Of a stretch of DNA of 64,000 bases, positions 44,401 through 49,982 are shown in pieces (the stretch's first letter is position 1; the number at the start of each line of letters is the position of its first letter). The notes below the pieces were generated by a model. The model saw only the letters and a list, made by a program, of their open reading frames with translations. It was not told where the DNA came from and did not search any database. Where the stretch lies: assembly GCA_963281255.1 (NCBI GenBank), contig OY725489.1:1178001-1242000 (forward strand). Direction: 5' to 3'. The position numbers were made by a program, and so were the translations under genes. This DNA comes from Aphrocallistes beatrix. Lineage: Eukaryota > Porifera > Hexactinellida > Sceptrulophora > Aphrocallistidae.

Positions 44401-45774
44401 GGCTTTCACTCATTCTTCTTTCATGGCTAAGATCACTCCAAGCGGCAAAGCAAGGTTGAATTTGCAAGTACAGTCGAATTCTGTTTTTTTTGTCCATTGA
44501 TTTCATAACCTAGGCAACAAAAAAACCCCGACTATTTTGTAATGGAGTTACTACTAATATAAAACAATGTTTATAGAGAGCCTAGCAACAAAAAACAAAG
44601 ACAAAAAAATGGGGTCAAAGAAAACCGACTTCGAATGTATAAACTTGATTCAGATTTGTGTTTTATTTGATATTTTTAAGTACACTTTCTTTAGGCCCAG
44701 CTATCAGCGTCTTGAGTTTCTCGGAGACGCTCTCTTAGACTATTTCACCTGTGTTTACATGTACCAGAAATATAAGAACTTTCTGCCTGAACAGCTGACG
44801 CAACTAAGAACGGCCGTGGTCAACAACAAACGATTGTCTACAATCGCACTGAAATGTCACTGGTACATCTGTATCCTCTCCAATGAGAAGCTCGCCGCTT
44901 CCATCAACTCCTCTTATTACAGCTACCAAGAAGAGATGACCAGTGTATGTATTAGCCATAGTAATTAGTACTATTAGTACTCCATAGTAATCGTTAGTCT
45001 TTAGAATGTTCATGTTTTAGAGTCAAGACTATGGACGGATACAGTATCCGAAACCTCTCGCTGACGTTGTAGAGGCAGTTGTAGCAGCTGTGTTTGTAGA
45101 TTCTAAATTCTCACTTGACACAATTTGGACTGTATTCAGTCCAATCTTCAAACCAATTATAGGTCAGTTAATTAACATTTCCGATCCCTGTTCTCGTCAG
45201 TCATTAGAACTTTTCAAAACTTTGTCTGTGTACGGATGATGGACAGTAATTTGAAAGAATTGCGTGACATCTCCATGACACTACGGTATGAGGACAATAA
45301 CTGATAACTGGATTGTTTAGATGAACTGGCGTTGAACATACCTAAGAACCCAGTCAACCTCCTCTACGAGCGTGTCCCCCGAGACCAACTCGCCATAAAG
45401 TAAGTTTTCATTCTTACCAGATGTCACATGGTCATACACGTATGTACTTACACATATGCTGCGTCATCTCCGTTTCTGGCTGCCTTTTTAATTTAGAGAA
45501 ACGTCTTAATGCCATTGATAGATGCGAATAAGATTTGTCATTGTTAATAGCAAATAAATAGTATACTAGTATATCAGTGAAAGTATACACATTATTACGT
45601 AGTGATTTGACACTTAATACCTGCAATAGGATTAAACGACTGGACAGACAGAAATACGAGTGCACTATCCGCGTAAAAGAGATGATTTACACTGAATACG
45701 GAGACTCGCAGGACACTGCCAGGTATATCTGTGCTCAGACAGCGATACAGGATTTGACTCGAGTTGTTTTGTGA
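22658..45774 (+). CDS. DICER1: Dicer, 18-exon gene with nested genes in its introns
   Basis: Dicer cuts double-stranded RNA into small RNAs. My exon model (all GT-AG): 22658-22817, 23379-23489, 30504-30846, 31317-31829, 31917-32196, 32409-32597, 33119-33309, 33391-33532, 33883-34080, 39690-39881, 39989-40518, 40634-40992, 43577-43849, 43917-44454, 44695-44944, 45021-45162, 45321-45399, 45630-45774. They total 4,635 nt, an exact multiple of three, giving 1,544 aa. Order: DExD/H helicase with Walker A GTGCGKTH and DECH box, insertion helices, helicase C-half ([19 protein letters not shown]), dimerisation domain, platform/PAZ, two RNase III domains and a short dsRBD-like end. It is shorter than human DICER1 (1,922 aa). 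Introns 2, 9 and 12 hold five other genes. The weakest junction is the exon 14 donor (AG|GTTGAA). Confidence 0.93.
23088..23269. mobile_element. Short pogo-like MITE in Dicer intron 1
   Basis: A 182-bp element with ends CAGTCAGGTTCGCTTATTAT and its near complement ATAATAAGCGACCCTGACTG, flanked by TA on both sides. Internal CTTATTATGAAC motifs repeat. The same family occurs at 49689-49872. Confidence 0.9.
23596..29721 (-). CDS. Type-I ferlin (dysferlin/myoferlin-like), nested in Dicer intron 2
   Basis: A single uninterrupted frame of 2,041 aa, close to human dysferlin (about 2,080). Approximate order: C2A 1-110, C2B 200-335, FerI and C2C 365-490, FerA/FerB 650-820, DysF 885-1060 (tryptophan-rich [18 protein letters not shown]), C2D from 1110, C2E from 1277, C2F from 1537 ([21 protein letters not shown]), C2G from 1789, and a C-terminal anchor at 2019-2041. 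Ferlins are tail-anchored calcium sensors for membrane fusion and repair; the DysF block places it with dysferlin, myoferlin and FER1L5 rather than otoferlin. Opposite in strand to its host gene. A 6.1-kb gene without introns is unusual for this family. Confidence 0.95.
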   Translation of the reverse strand: MLRVEVKSASGLKNQEWTKKSDPYCIVKFETKSSKTRTVEKNLNPVWNQVLEFELNSPLDGSETIELEIKDENTFERDKLMGKASIPIRTAVASGTQAIPAQSLLDRSGHPTQGIVNLIVHYTAKGKKHSGTKRESVGMSGGAEEGTGDGDVEGEWDIIDNENEGDDVAGLKGLDSNKSAEARAEKFKRSQARKRLPNETLEFQVQVHCIEARRLAGGGGNINPSCAVNIGSQTKSTSSVDSSTNPVWDEILIFHISAKPAELFNTMVMIKVVNSKYVMMENLIGSFQMDVGAIYDEPEHGFLQKWILLTSNKDTGSGPKGFLKMSFQVVGPGDNATALPPYDPSTSHIDDIEGNLLRPAGVNLQPATFKLRIYRAEDIPQMDPVYLETVKKTFRLKSTDAKNLVDPYVSVSYAGHTVSTGVRWVTCNPEWNETLNLGTRFPSMSERIKIQLYDKDKATQDDIIGTAFLYLSNLSIPEGDKGFLPMFGPAWVNFYGSTREFKHIGSEYEHLNEGMYEGVAYRGRLLMQLSTELGQYPKNTQNSHFSMPKTLAKSLKRHKHRVYVAFFHATQLAQHTQQVSFEVSIGSYGYREDPNAIPAPSTTQPTKPVSEDKHLYFLPWRNKKPCCVIPCYWENNTYRIECLNILTHIAELFDKEIESVKEMDKSDVDTTDILQAITNMFDNLSSMLNEPLPLMPRDAHTELDIHWRNIREGERVSLLDELVKIREDLTKTDYILQSCEGILNRIKCLTVESQISIPDVIIWMIHGTDRVAVTRIPAHEIFFSKNPLAKGTYCGKIHTRFLREPPRNVEIEERADTGAQVRLVAWMGRERNTGNMEECIPGGTVMTFAETYENQLTQGISWGTNMFGLVPAWSDSTGTFSLPKDSFQLPQGWRWDGEWFKSSAEDAEYDPEFKMKEIMEETFEVKTKDDEDQDWGEAKLTWEDEDGYKNSDPNSIKCTKGWEWKEDSWTVDTNRAVDEEGWEYGNNADLREAFHPIEREDSVVRRRKIVRVRVRSETEPPQTISEDEQWEYATTISGPFYRVKQITHFFRRRRWLKRMIATEKNSSSLFNISSEESTLDSPKSKKEKTTSRKQKAHRESPRVFMNFDTEYKWMLRAYIYQARTLLSGDKNGLSDPYAVVSFVNSSQKTHTINKTLCPTWNQTLTFNDVILSGEPELTKNAPPIIVIDFIDKDLMLVTEPLGQTVIQPEVRLVVDGPPPKLRWYDITHGGLDAGELLASFELILLDPDGQNLSKVEPLQLSPDDIYHQVPVSIRPETHKMRIEALLWGVRDMKRFQLTSIDNPFVRITCGDEKAECEPIKNASINPNFPHPSLHIECDLPKEAVYMPPLQIQVLDKRLFGRTPIVGVHTVTSLKPFLVHTPGSAQAETLLPNLKERRGEVLVLELQEPPSPQTKIVNALSHLTVQFDTGTIDTADLDLDYSDFDWWSRYYASIGDEHKSSGFVDKGYEPMEYFKREIEKSFENFGDRTKDFKLTRGKAAKRKLETMGLFKGDVKVYPLPEANSQTIPLLFKDIPEHGVHEVTVRVYVIKGKQLTPQDPFGKSDPYIKIVLGDKEVVNDKANYTPNNLNPTFGKMFEFESQLPREHEMRVIMMDHDATSADDLIGYTSVDIENRFLTSFQATCGIPKHYFISGPCKWRHQLQPSDLLDRYLKAKQYGKAVWRGNTEVEVCRQKFTLTDDFEPDGVLPKIRDDTARKVLMRQLGGKKQRLALYLLNLFDHVPDHIEERKLINPIQGDIPQGYLQMFVDIFPKSDGLLPKPVDISVREPEDMVLRIVVWNAKGVELQDNPIYQDEGAVDIYVKAFLRGQNKSKSTDVHYRSMDGEGMFNWRLVFPFKYLPIDQEIVVQEKEHFWKIDATETHLEPELVVQVWDNDIFLPEDFIGTAEFKLTQFFRPASSSSRCSLQQMEDFLDAHNLFKRKRMRGWWPVIKNPDGNNPTITGKVEMEIELLTAEEAAERPAGEGRDEPNANPHLDKPNRPATSFAWFTSPFKSFKFILWRYYKTQIILAAVLLAPVIILLIILL
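29722..30503. other. Remainder of Dicer intron 2
   Basis: AT-rich DNA upstream of the ferlin start; it probably contains the ferlin promoter. It ends at a TTCCTAG acceptor for Dicer exon 3. No other feature is seen. Confidence 0.5.
30504..34080 (+). CDS. DICER1: Dicer exons 3-9: rest of helicase and dimerisation domain
   Basis: Exon 3 carries [11 protein letters not shown], the DECH box ([16 protein letters not shown]) and ILGLSASIV. Exon 4 is the helical insertion ([10 protein letters not shown]). Exons 5-6 carry the second RecA lobe: [56 protein letters not shown]. Exons 7-9 carry the dimerisation (DUF283) region ([17 protein letters not shown]). The introns are 80-470 bp except intron 6, which holds part of a dispersed repeat. 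Confidence 0.9.
32940..33060. repeat. Dispersed CCCCGCC repeat, copy 1 (Dicer intron 6)
   Basis: GGGGTATTTTCTATTTATAG, then TTCCCCGCCCAAAATGG and GACGCAACACATTCC. The same order of blocks recurs at 54270-54395, and a shorter inverted relative lies at 36236-36305. Confidence 0.65.
34479..35177 (+). CDS. SAM-domain protein with Cys-rich segment, nested in Dicer intron 9
   Basis: The frame is open from a TTG at 34455, but the first ATG is at 34479, giving 232 aa. Residues about 20-90 form a SAM domain: W-x-E-K-D-V-A-x-x-F, [32 protein letters not shown] charged linker ([12 protein letters not shown]) follows. Residues 115-140 are rich in Cys and Trp ([14 protein letters not shown]), and a second Cys cluster [13 protein letters not shown] precedes a C-terminal half that reads like a small beta-rich lipid- or protein-binding module. 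SAM domains mediate oligomerisation; the Cys clusters suggest palmitoylation or metal binding. I do not recognise the full architecture. Same strand as Dicer, single exon. Confidence 0.75.
   Translation: MAVVSQPKITHTDAENVLKSMEVSKIRGWNEKDVAENFLKPLGFEYSAKIFEENKITGVCLLAMTDAHLKELNILLLGDRIHMVEYLEVLKKKRKQEDRGKTLWEGQTPVKAYAYSDNCCQWVYWWCCPCFVYKTTWRITSQGIRHRKPRVFGEADAGFIDFRFLKDIETRHENRCGCCCQYHQLVLFADDASTQKKDADGTEELIIISHPDCLHIEDVVRNAWTDVKLVAD
35178..36392. other. Dicer intron 9, between nested SAM and MRPS9 genes
   Basis: Contains a minus-strand solo copy of the 140-bp repeat at about 35345-35430 (CGATATTCGGAATCTACACC, TAAAAACCCCAGATCAACCG) and a short inverted CCCCGCC repeat relative at 36236-36305. 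No extra gene is seen. Confidence 0.6.
36393..37508 (+). CDS. MRPS9: Mitochondrial ribosomal protein uS9m, nested in Dicer intron 9
   Basis: A 371-residue single-exon protein. The N-terminus ([16 protein letters not shown]) is basic and amphipathic, as expected for a mitochondrial presequence. Residues about 40-240 match the long metazoan extension of the mitochondrial protein. The S9 domain occupies about 255-371: [50 protein letters not shown] and the basic tail [16 protein letters not shown], which in ribosomes reaches the P-site tRNA. It is a structural protein of the mitochondrial small subunit. It lies on the same strand as Dicer and ends 202 bp before the convergent acyloxyacyl hydrolase stop. 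Confidence 0.95.
   Translation: MFRNSISVFRSFLTVKSSWKLQCFSSESAKTDSPDTNYYQAKMEEFLSAKNRLAYIMGADPNTFTEGEMKGALTYLIPHHIRPVATRPHILHPDELKRRNRVELKVLRADVNSRPLEPGFYTSNPFYHNFLLDVIRFKKYLDTDDESFKPKNITDLPEPEDCTLETILDANVFKFFDKDSIELVIGETLSNWYYDSVREEITGLIKYPGANELVLTFVRPFFRPLLKTTPNINEITEYTHESGVQVVEQTGKRKSSSSVVKVWRGDGYITVNGRSMSEYFKTFQDMTQILYPLNIIGALGKFSVDCQVVDGGSSGQSGAIRIALAKALAFLEPQSAHILSGSGLLWTDYRRKEGKKPGRMRARRGFTWRKR
37710..39377 (-). CDS. AOAH: Acyloxyacyl hydrolase, nested in Dicer intron 9
   Basis: The first ATG in frame is at 39377, giving 555 aa (human AOAH has 575); the frame extends upstream only from a GTG. It has a hydrophobic signal peptide ([16 protein letters not shown]), then a saposin-B domain with paired Cys ([33 protein letters not shown]), a linker with calcium-site-like Asp runs ([15 protein letters not shown]), and a GDSL-type hydrolase with [11 protein letters not shown] carrying the catalytic Ser, plus GNDVC and DGFHTSRMG carrying the Asp/His. 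It is predicted to be secreted or lysosomal. In vertebrates it removes secondary acyl chains from lipopolysaccharide and some phospholipids. All catalytic landmarks are present. Confidence 0.95.
   Translation of the reverse strand: MKLCTSLLTIISLILSLNIQTASCDYWCVGCTMVVGVVLEYVEYNNITVEKGLETLCSYMPGEYGKACTDIVDIFGLPLFILLEETTHPDKICRGLTLCKGKETECTLYPGHRDMGRIAAHVSRYRHAKHFTTHMPKDMCDFEPFKEICKIIKLVEDHYPAQDLDQDHFSVIRTLRGASWRGKDCNDFDKLIYPGRGDGHDAVVDTNCNGIVGIDADTGESYEDLWCRGTQSMGSVVYGDSVGAHFHLPRELVDPIEIGPETYKYLPEMVENEFDWPMESAATGYKLSEWDTATGEVKSLYQQLLDLNRCNHRDYQNIAVNGASSTNIFKIIKTLARNITRDKPIFAVLALLGNDVCNSHHSMDHMTTVDEFKKNMNEVLDYLEATLPESSVVLAVGLADGRVLYDNMHNRIHPVSSFLKDITYRQFYNYLNCLEISPCFGWLNDNETWRNVTNDRALNLSKALNEVVDGKNYKRIKLVYIENPIAKMIKEWESQGKEGWELIEPVDGFHTSRMGQALTAKVLYEVIKSTHPELLPPENPNNAKIENKFGSQNGY
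39690..40992 (+). CDS. DICER1: Dicer exons 10-12: platform, PAZ and connector
   Basis: Exon 10 begins [15 protein letters not shown] (platform). Exon 11 carries [49 protein letters not shown] and [18 protein letters not shown], the PAZ region that holds RNA 3' ends. Exon 12 starts at 40634, where the alternative acceptor at 40613 would hit a stop, and reaches the conserved [11 protein letters not shown] and [16 protein letters not shown], ending LLTACT. Confidence 0.9.
41480..43135 (-). CDS. WD-repeat-like propeller protein, nested in Dicer intron 12
   Basis: A single-exon protein of 551 aa. The first about 330 residues show spaced WD/YVTN-like blades: [12 protein letters not shown] with [75 protein letters not shown], and [18 protein letters not shown]. 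The C-terminal about 200 residues are non-repetitive and end in a hydrophobic stretch ([16 protein letters not shown]). I cannot assign it to a named WD family. It is predicted to be a scaffold; its position inside Dicer does not by itself imply a link to RNA interference. Confidence 0.75.
   Translation of the reverse strand: MITQIFPSRYTPIKTPVSVSALAWQRISPVSSCLITGLQNGSVGVTWYPIPPITANPQSLTLSLNLGAVTHISCSSTHAYSAIADRSGAVMLLDIKPPPKVDTRLLTPPNYTQNTTVGLNWSHDGNRLACLGASSQRGHPLTLYVYSSLSQSQITHAKVCYPRHLVGQGLLHRERETPSQRLAWSHDDSSIFITVPYHLVIEVSTQGLHWVITSTYVLFYSTQISFFAPRHLLVTDTNQCLTLFHTSFTAAKELKSDVEHYSVYPEHGLLLVATNTAIEGRRLSVLSLKEGHEVINYKLPIKNHVTSLSLSPDMNVLVYATTAEVGSLVLYRTVPTLSQLCMTAVKENRIDMTRLPRLFQKQTNIHHTVLCYPGEFSEEIDLFAYKLEKKGVLGNQNTFVIQKHQLGYNLEIARLSQSMGRSMKLSRQRASRNEDINIMLNNLLDPTLAKPPTDTKIKWNRAMTKFSLRCGGKKIRLRFKKEMSIIIEQEHQDMSVIPGDRTIDLSLSGEKLGVIREDRNFFSIKLYKRATVSYLQGLLIVIAYITRNFVK
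43577..45774 (+). CDS. DICER1: Dicer exons 13-18: RNase IIIa, RNase IIIb, dsRBD-like end
   Basis: RNase IIIa starts in exon 13 with [22 protein letters not shown], keeping the Glu and Asp of the metal site, and its second acidic pair lies in exon 14 ([12 protein letters not shown]). RNase IIIb spans exons 14-16: [28 protein letters not shown] and [15 protein letters not shown], again with Glu/Asp and Asp/Glu retained. Exons 17-18 end in a short dsRBD-like sequence ([16 protein letters not shown]). Both catalytic centres look intact. Confidence 0.92.
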
Positions 45775-45942
45775 TTATTAATTAACAATTTTGTGAAAAT
45801 TGTCTCCTAATCATTTCATTTGCCTATTTTTTAGTATCTTTCACAATACAGTAATATTGATTGATATAAAATCGATTGAATTATAAATTCTTTAAACTCC
45901 TTTCCCTTTCTTTAGTCAGACAGTTACGGATTAACTTAAGTA

Positions 45943-46101
45943 TCGACGGTAATGCGGAAATGGTTCGACTTTTCGAAAAAGGAAATAGTTCGACTTTTTA
46001 TCATTAGGATTAATGGTGGTTTTTATGTGAACTAATTCCTTTTTTGGAAAGTCGAACTATTTCCGTTTTTTTGCGAACTATTTCCACCATACCGGTATCG
46101 A
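45943..46101. repeat. Fold-back repeat between Dicer and PIK3R
   Basis: Five variants of GGAAATAGTTCGAC, two in plus and three in minus orientation, form an imperfect palindrome whose ends read TCGACGGTAATG and CATACCGGTATCGA. It probably is a small inverted-repeat transposon. It occupies much of the 443-bp gap ahead of the PIK3R start. Confidence 0.7.
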
Positions 46102-46217
46102 CTACACTATATAGACCAATATTACCCAATTTCTAAACCCTGTAGCGTATTATTTGTTATAATCTCATGTCCTGACTAAATTGACATTTTCATTGCCCTT
46201 CAGCTTAAATACAGATA

Positions 46218-49200
46218 ATGGCTCTTAGCCAAGCCAGACTGAAGGAGTATTTAGACAACTTCGATGATCTTATGAAGTTCAAAAACAAGAAGCAAACGTT
46301 TGAAGAAACGAAGCGATTCTGGTCCGACATGGCAACAGAAGACAAACTCACATCCTACATAATCTCACTCATTTGTCGCGTCATCACACTGGACACAATC
46401 CCTTCTGACACCAAATTGTTTGATATATACGATGCTCTCATCCTCAAATGCGACAGCAGGTCTAACTATGAGAGTTGGACGGCCGCCTTGATAAAAGAGA
46501 AAGAAAAAGACAAGAAGTCTAAGACCACCGTCTACCTGCCTGACCCGAAAGAGATTGTGCAATTGCGTACTAAGATTCTGTTGACACTCAATTTCATAGT
46601 TAACTTCTACCCCGAAGGTTACAATATTGGTCAGATTGCTACCCTGATCTCTCGTTGGAAGATAGCGAGGGAGTCAAATAAACTCTTAGAATTCGAACAA
46701 AAGACTATATCGTTATGGGGTGACATTGATAGCCGAGACGTGCCCAAGATCCTACGGAAAGGTTCTTCCGCTGATAAGAGGGGAAAGGGAGCATCTCAGC
46801 AGATTTCGATTCTAATCAAACAATGTGTCGGTAAGATGAAGCGGGGCATGGGCGGACAGTTCCCAGACTTTTCTCCTTCACTCTGTGTAACCGGTCCGGT
46901 ATGTGATTCTCTCTGTTACCTCAAACTCATCTCACTCCTAGAGCAGCATCCAGTGAACTACGTCTCTGCACTCAGCTTGATCCTGCAGGCTCTGACTGAG
47001 CTGAAGGAGGAGCAGTATCGTCCTGTGACAACCAGCGTGCACTCGCATAACAAGCCAGAAGACAAGGAGCGTCTCCTGCCCTACCTACAACTGTTTCGAG
47101 AGTTCGTTACAAGGGCTCCGTCCATCAGCAACAACCTACTGGACCAGGCTTACAAGACGGTGTACGGCTTCTTCCTATGGCCAGTGCCTTACTGCCACAG
47201 CGCGAGTGAAGTTCTCAACTTCATCGACGCAGAGCGCATCTGTCCTGGATTCTCCTACAGAAACCGAGTCCTGAGCGAGCATAACATTCCTGTTAAAGGC
47301 AGCACTATCAACAGTGTTGAGAAGATCCACCTTCTAATTGACTACGCAGCCCCGCAGGCCCTATCTCTAAGGGAGGTGTTTAAGAAGACACAGGGAGACG
47401 ACAAAAGTGTCAAAATCCACTTACTGATGCGGGCGTTTATCGCAATTAAAGGTGTTAATGTGGATCTAGAGAAACTGGAGAAAATTCTCAAAACTGCTGA
47501 CTCGGAGATCCTGGACCTCTGGCTCTCTGAATACATTAACAATACACACGAGGTGCTCTACGAAGGATTGGTCGACTCTCAAGATATCATCGACAAGCAT
47601 CTCACCCTGATACTGGAGAAGATGGTCGCTTTTTTTAATGAAAAGAATCCCGATGAGAAGATTGGAAATCTGAACGACATCATAGAAAATCCTAATCAGA
47701 CTAAGTTGGAAGGATTCGGCGCCGATATTCTCCCACAAACTCCGATTCATGTCAGGTTCCTCAACTCTCTTATGGAGCCAAAATCTCCTGAAGATATCAT
47801 TGATGAAATTTTGGCAGATGGCACTGGGAAATCACGTGGTCCACTCCGGGGAAAGATAGACAAGAATCGACCGCAATCAATGCACTCTAGCATGAGCAAC
47901 AATTCCTTTGCCGATGATGCTTCTTTCTTATCTCGTACGGGTAGCGGCGGGAACTTAGAGGTAGCCCCGACAATCCGGCAAATGACCGTATCAGAAAAGG
48001 TTAAGAATTTCCAGAAAAAAAAGCGCAATGAATCTCAGTCTCTGAAGGACAGCGCTGAAGAGACTGAGGACGTACAGGTCATTGAGCAAGAAGAGGTCGG
48101 GAAAGATGACGTAATATTCGTAGATATATTCGGAAATATTGTGAGTGCCAAAGAGAACACCCTACCTCGAACCAAGCGTGGCATTCTGACTCAGGAGCTG
48201 AGAGAGGGTAGGGCCATTCTAAAACTAGTGATAGCAGGAGATGACAAGTCAGTGGCTATGGTCATGAAGGCGTATTTACTAGCTAAGTCCAAGCACCAGA
48301 TGTACGATACTGAAGTTCAGTTCTACTACATTCCACTCTCCAATGCTGAAACGGTGAGCGGCGGTGAGGGGCAGCTGTTCGCGGGTACGCTGGATATGGG
48401 AGAGCTGCAAGACCCCCTCACCAAGTTCTTCTATGAGAACCAGCCCAGTCGAGGGGGAGACATCTGGATGGGGCGGCTGCTGGGACACCTCGACGGGTGG
48501 TACGAGAACTTCGTGACCCTCCCCATACACTGTGCGCTCCAACTCCTCCCGCAGTTCAGTCTCTACGTGGACGACTCGGGCGATGTAGATAAATTGAAAT
48601 TACGCGCGAAAAGGTACCCCAAGTCCGGCGTTCTACCGCATTCACCTGTGAAAGTAATTCGAGACACGATTGTGAATTATACGCGAGAGGCCACACAGCT
48701 GCTCACCATTCACAATTACTACGTGGAGATGACGGACAATCGCGGCACACGCATTGAGTGTGTCATGTGTCATAGACTGGAGCTCATCACACGAGATCCC
48801 AACCAGAAATCCACACAGGTCGGAACTATTCCTAAGCCGGCATCCATCCGCCTGACCCTACACGCTATCCAGCTAGACGGTACCCCCTACCCTCTCATAG
48901 AGGTGCCGTACCAAAAGTATTTCGTACTCAAAGCAAGTAATGTTCCTAAACCCGGCGATTTCTGGGCCGCGAATCCTGCTGACCTAGGGTTCGAGGTCCA
49001 CGCAGTTGTGGCGGAGAAGGTAGGCGGTGGTGCTCTCACGAAGTCTCGATACGGCCCTAGCGACCAGCGGTACAATTGGTATGTGAAGCAGGTTGTGATC
49101 GAAGCGCAGGAGAAGGAGACCTTCCACGTGTCGATAGACAAAGAGAATCCGCACGGAAACGTCCGCAAGCTGATCATCAGGCCGACTCGTTTGGACATGA

Positions 49201-49280
49201 AGAGCATAGATAAAGCATCCCCGCAGTTCCTAGACGACTTCTCCGTCTCCTTCAAGACGTACTGGCCTGTAGACCTGTAG
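46218..49280 (+). CDS. PIK3R5/6-like: Class IB PI3-kinase adaptor, p101/p84-like
   Basis: A single-exon protein of 1,020 aa. Identification rests on two blocks recalled from p101 (PIK3R5) and p84 (PIK3R6): FFLWPVPYCHSASEVLNFID with GFSYRNRVLSEHNIP at about residues 314-352 (human p101 has a near-identical WPVPYC block followed by TFIDAE and SYQRLVRAEQGLP), and LGHLDGWYENFV at about 754. Human p101 is 880 aa. In vertebrates these adaptors tether p110-gamma to G-beta-gamma downstream of GPCRs. Residues about 530-640 are low-complexity and Ser/Lys-rich. No SH2 or kinase domain is seen. I am confident of the family; whether it is closer to R5 or R6 is open. Confidence 0.85.
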   Translation: MALSQARLKEYLDNFDDLMKFKNKKQTFEETKRFWSDMATEDKLTSYIISLICRVITLDTIPSDTKLFDIYDALILKCDSRSNYESWTAALIKEKEKDKKSKTTVYLPDPKEIVQLRTKILLTLNFIVNFYPEGYNIGQIATLISRWKIARESNKLLEFEQKTISLWGDIDSRDVPKILRKGSSADKRGKGASQQISILIKQCVGKMKRGMGGQFPDFSPSLCVTGPVCDSLCYLKLISLLEQHPVNYVSALSLILQALTELKEEQYRPVTTSVHSHNKPEDKERLLPYLQLFREFVTRAPSISNNLLDQAYKTVYGFFLWPVPYCHSASEVLNFIDAERICPGFSYRNRVLSEHNIPVKGSTINSVEKIHLLIDYAAPQALSLREVFKKTQGDDKSVKIHLLMRAFIAIKGVNVDLEKLEKILKTADSEILDLWLSEYINNTHEVLYEGLVDSQDIIDKHLTLILEKMVAFFNEKNPDEKIGNLNDIIENPNQTKLEGFGADILPQTPIHVRFLNSLMEPKSPEDIIDEILADGTGKSRGPLRGKIDKNRPQSMHSSMSNNSFADDASFLSRTGSGGNLEVAPTIRQMTVSEKVKNFQKKKRNESQSLKDSAEETEDVQVIEQEEVGKDDVIFVDIFGNIVSAKENTLPRTKRGILTQELREGRAILKLVIAGDDKSVAMVMKAYLLAKSKHQMYDTEVQFYYIPLSNAETVSGGEGQLFAGTLDMGELQDPLTKFFYENQPSRGGDIWMGRLLGHLDGWYENFVTLPIHCALQLLPQFSLYVDDSGDVDKLKLRAKRYPKSGVLPHSPVKVIRDTIVNYTREATQLLTIHNYYVEMTDNRGTRIECVMCHRLELITRDPNQKSTQVGTIPKPASIRLTLHAIQLDGTPYPLIEVPYQKYFVLKASNVPKPGDFWAANPADLGFEVHAVVAEKVGGGALTKSRYGPSDQRYNWYVKQVVIEAQEKETFHVSIDKENPHGNVRKLIIRPTRLDMKSIDKASPQFLDDFSVSFKTYWPVDL

Positions 49281-49688
49281 ACCTCTGTAGCGGTGTAGTG
49301 TGTTCTTTTGGAAATTTGTTATTTTTTCTTCATTTGAAACTTTTTTTTGTATATATTCGTTTATTATATATAATGTTTTTAGCAAATTAAACTATTTGAT
49401 GTTCTTATTAAGCGCTGATTAAATGGTTTTGAGGATTTAATCACAATTATAAGTATCTGTATTCGGCTAGAAAATACACACAGGCTGACGCAGCTTTAAA
49501 ATTTTCTTGTACGTGTAAACTGCACATTACTGAAGTGCTTTCAAGAGACAGTAAGCGCAATTGAGTCAACAGTGAAAATAATGTTCTTAGTTCATATATT
49601 AGATATTATTAACTTTTAAGATTCGGATTAGAGAATATTAACTGTGTACAAAGTAGAATATTATAAGTATCAACAAACTTACATACTA
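49281..49688. other. 3' flank of PIK3R-like gene
   Basis: AT-rich; no coding frame. It ends at a pogo-like MITE. Confidence 0.5.
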
Positions 49689-49872
49689 CAGTCAGGGTCG
49701 CTTATTATGAACCCGCTTAATATGAACATTCGTTTATTATGAACAACCTCCTGTTCCCAATTTCATTTTTTAGATAGGATTTGTATTGAATCAAGTTCGC
49801 TTAATATGAAGTATCTCTATTATGAACATATTTTTTGGTTCCCTGGTGGTTCACAATAAGCGAACCTGACTG
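49689..49872. mobile_element. Short pogo-like MITE, second copy
   Basis: A 184-bp relative of 23088-23269 with ends CAGTCAGGGTCGCTTATTAT and AATAAGCGAACCTGACTG. TA follows the right end and CTA precedes the left. Confidence 0.9.
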
Positions 49873-49982
49873 TAATACAATGGCAGTATTTATCAGGAGC
49901 ATTTATTTGAATGAGCTAGTTTCAGTGTGTAAATGTAGTACAAGTGTTGCATACATACAATGCAATGAAAGAATAAACTAGA

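Noticed and set aside
44567-44694. Coding start at 44567 before RNase IIIb
   Set aside because: The Lys/Asn-rich segment has no RNase III similarity, and homology begins exactly after the TTTAG at 44694.
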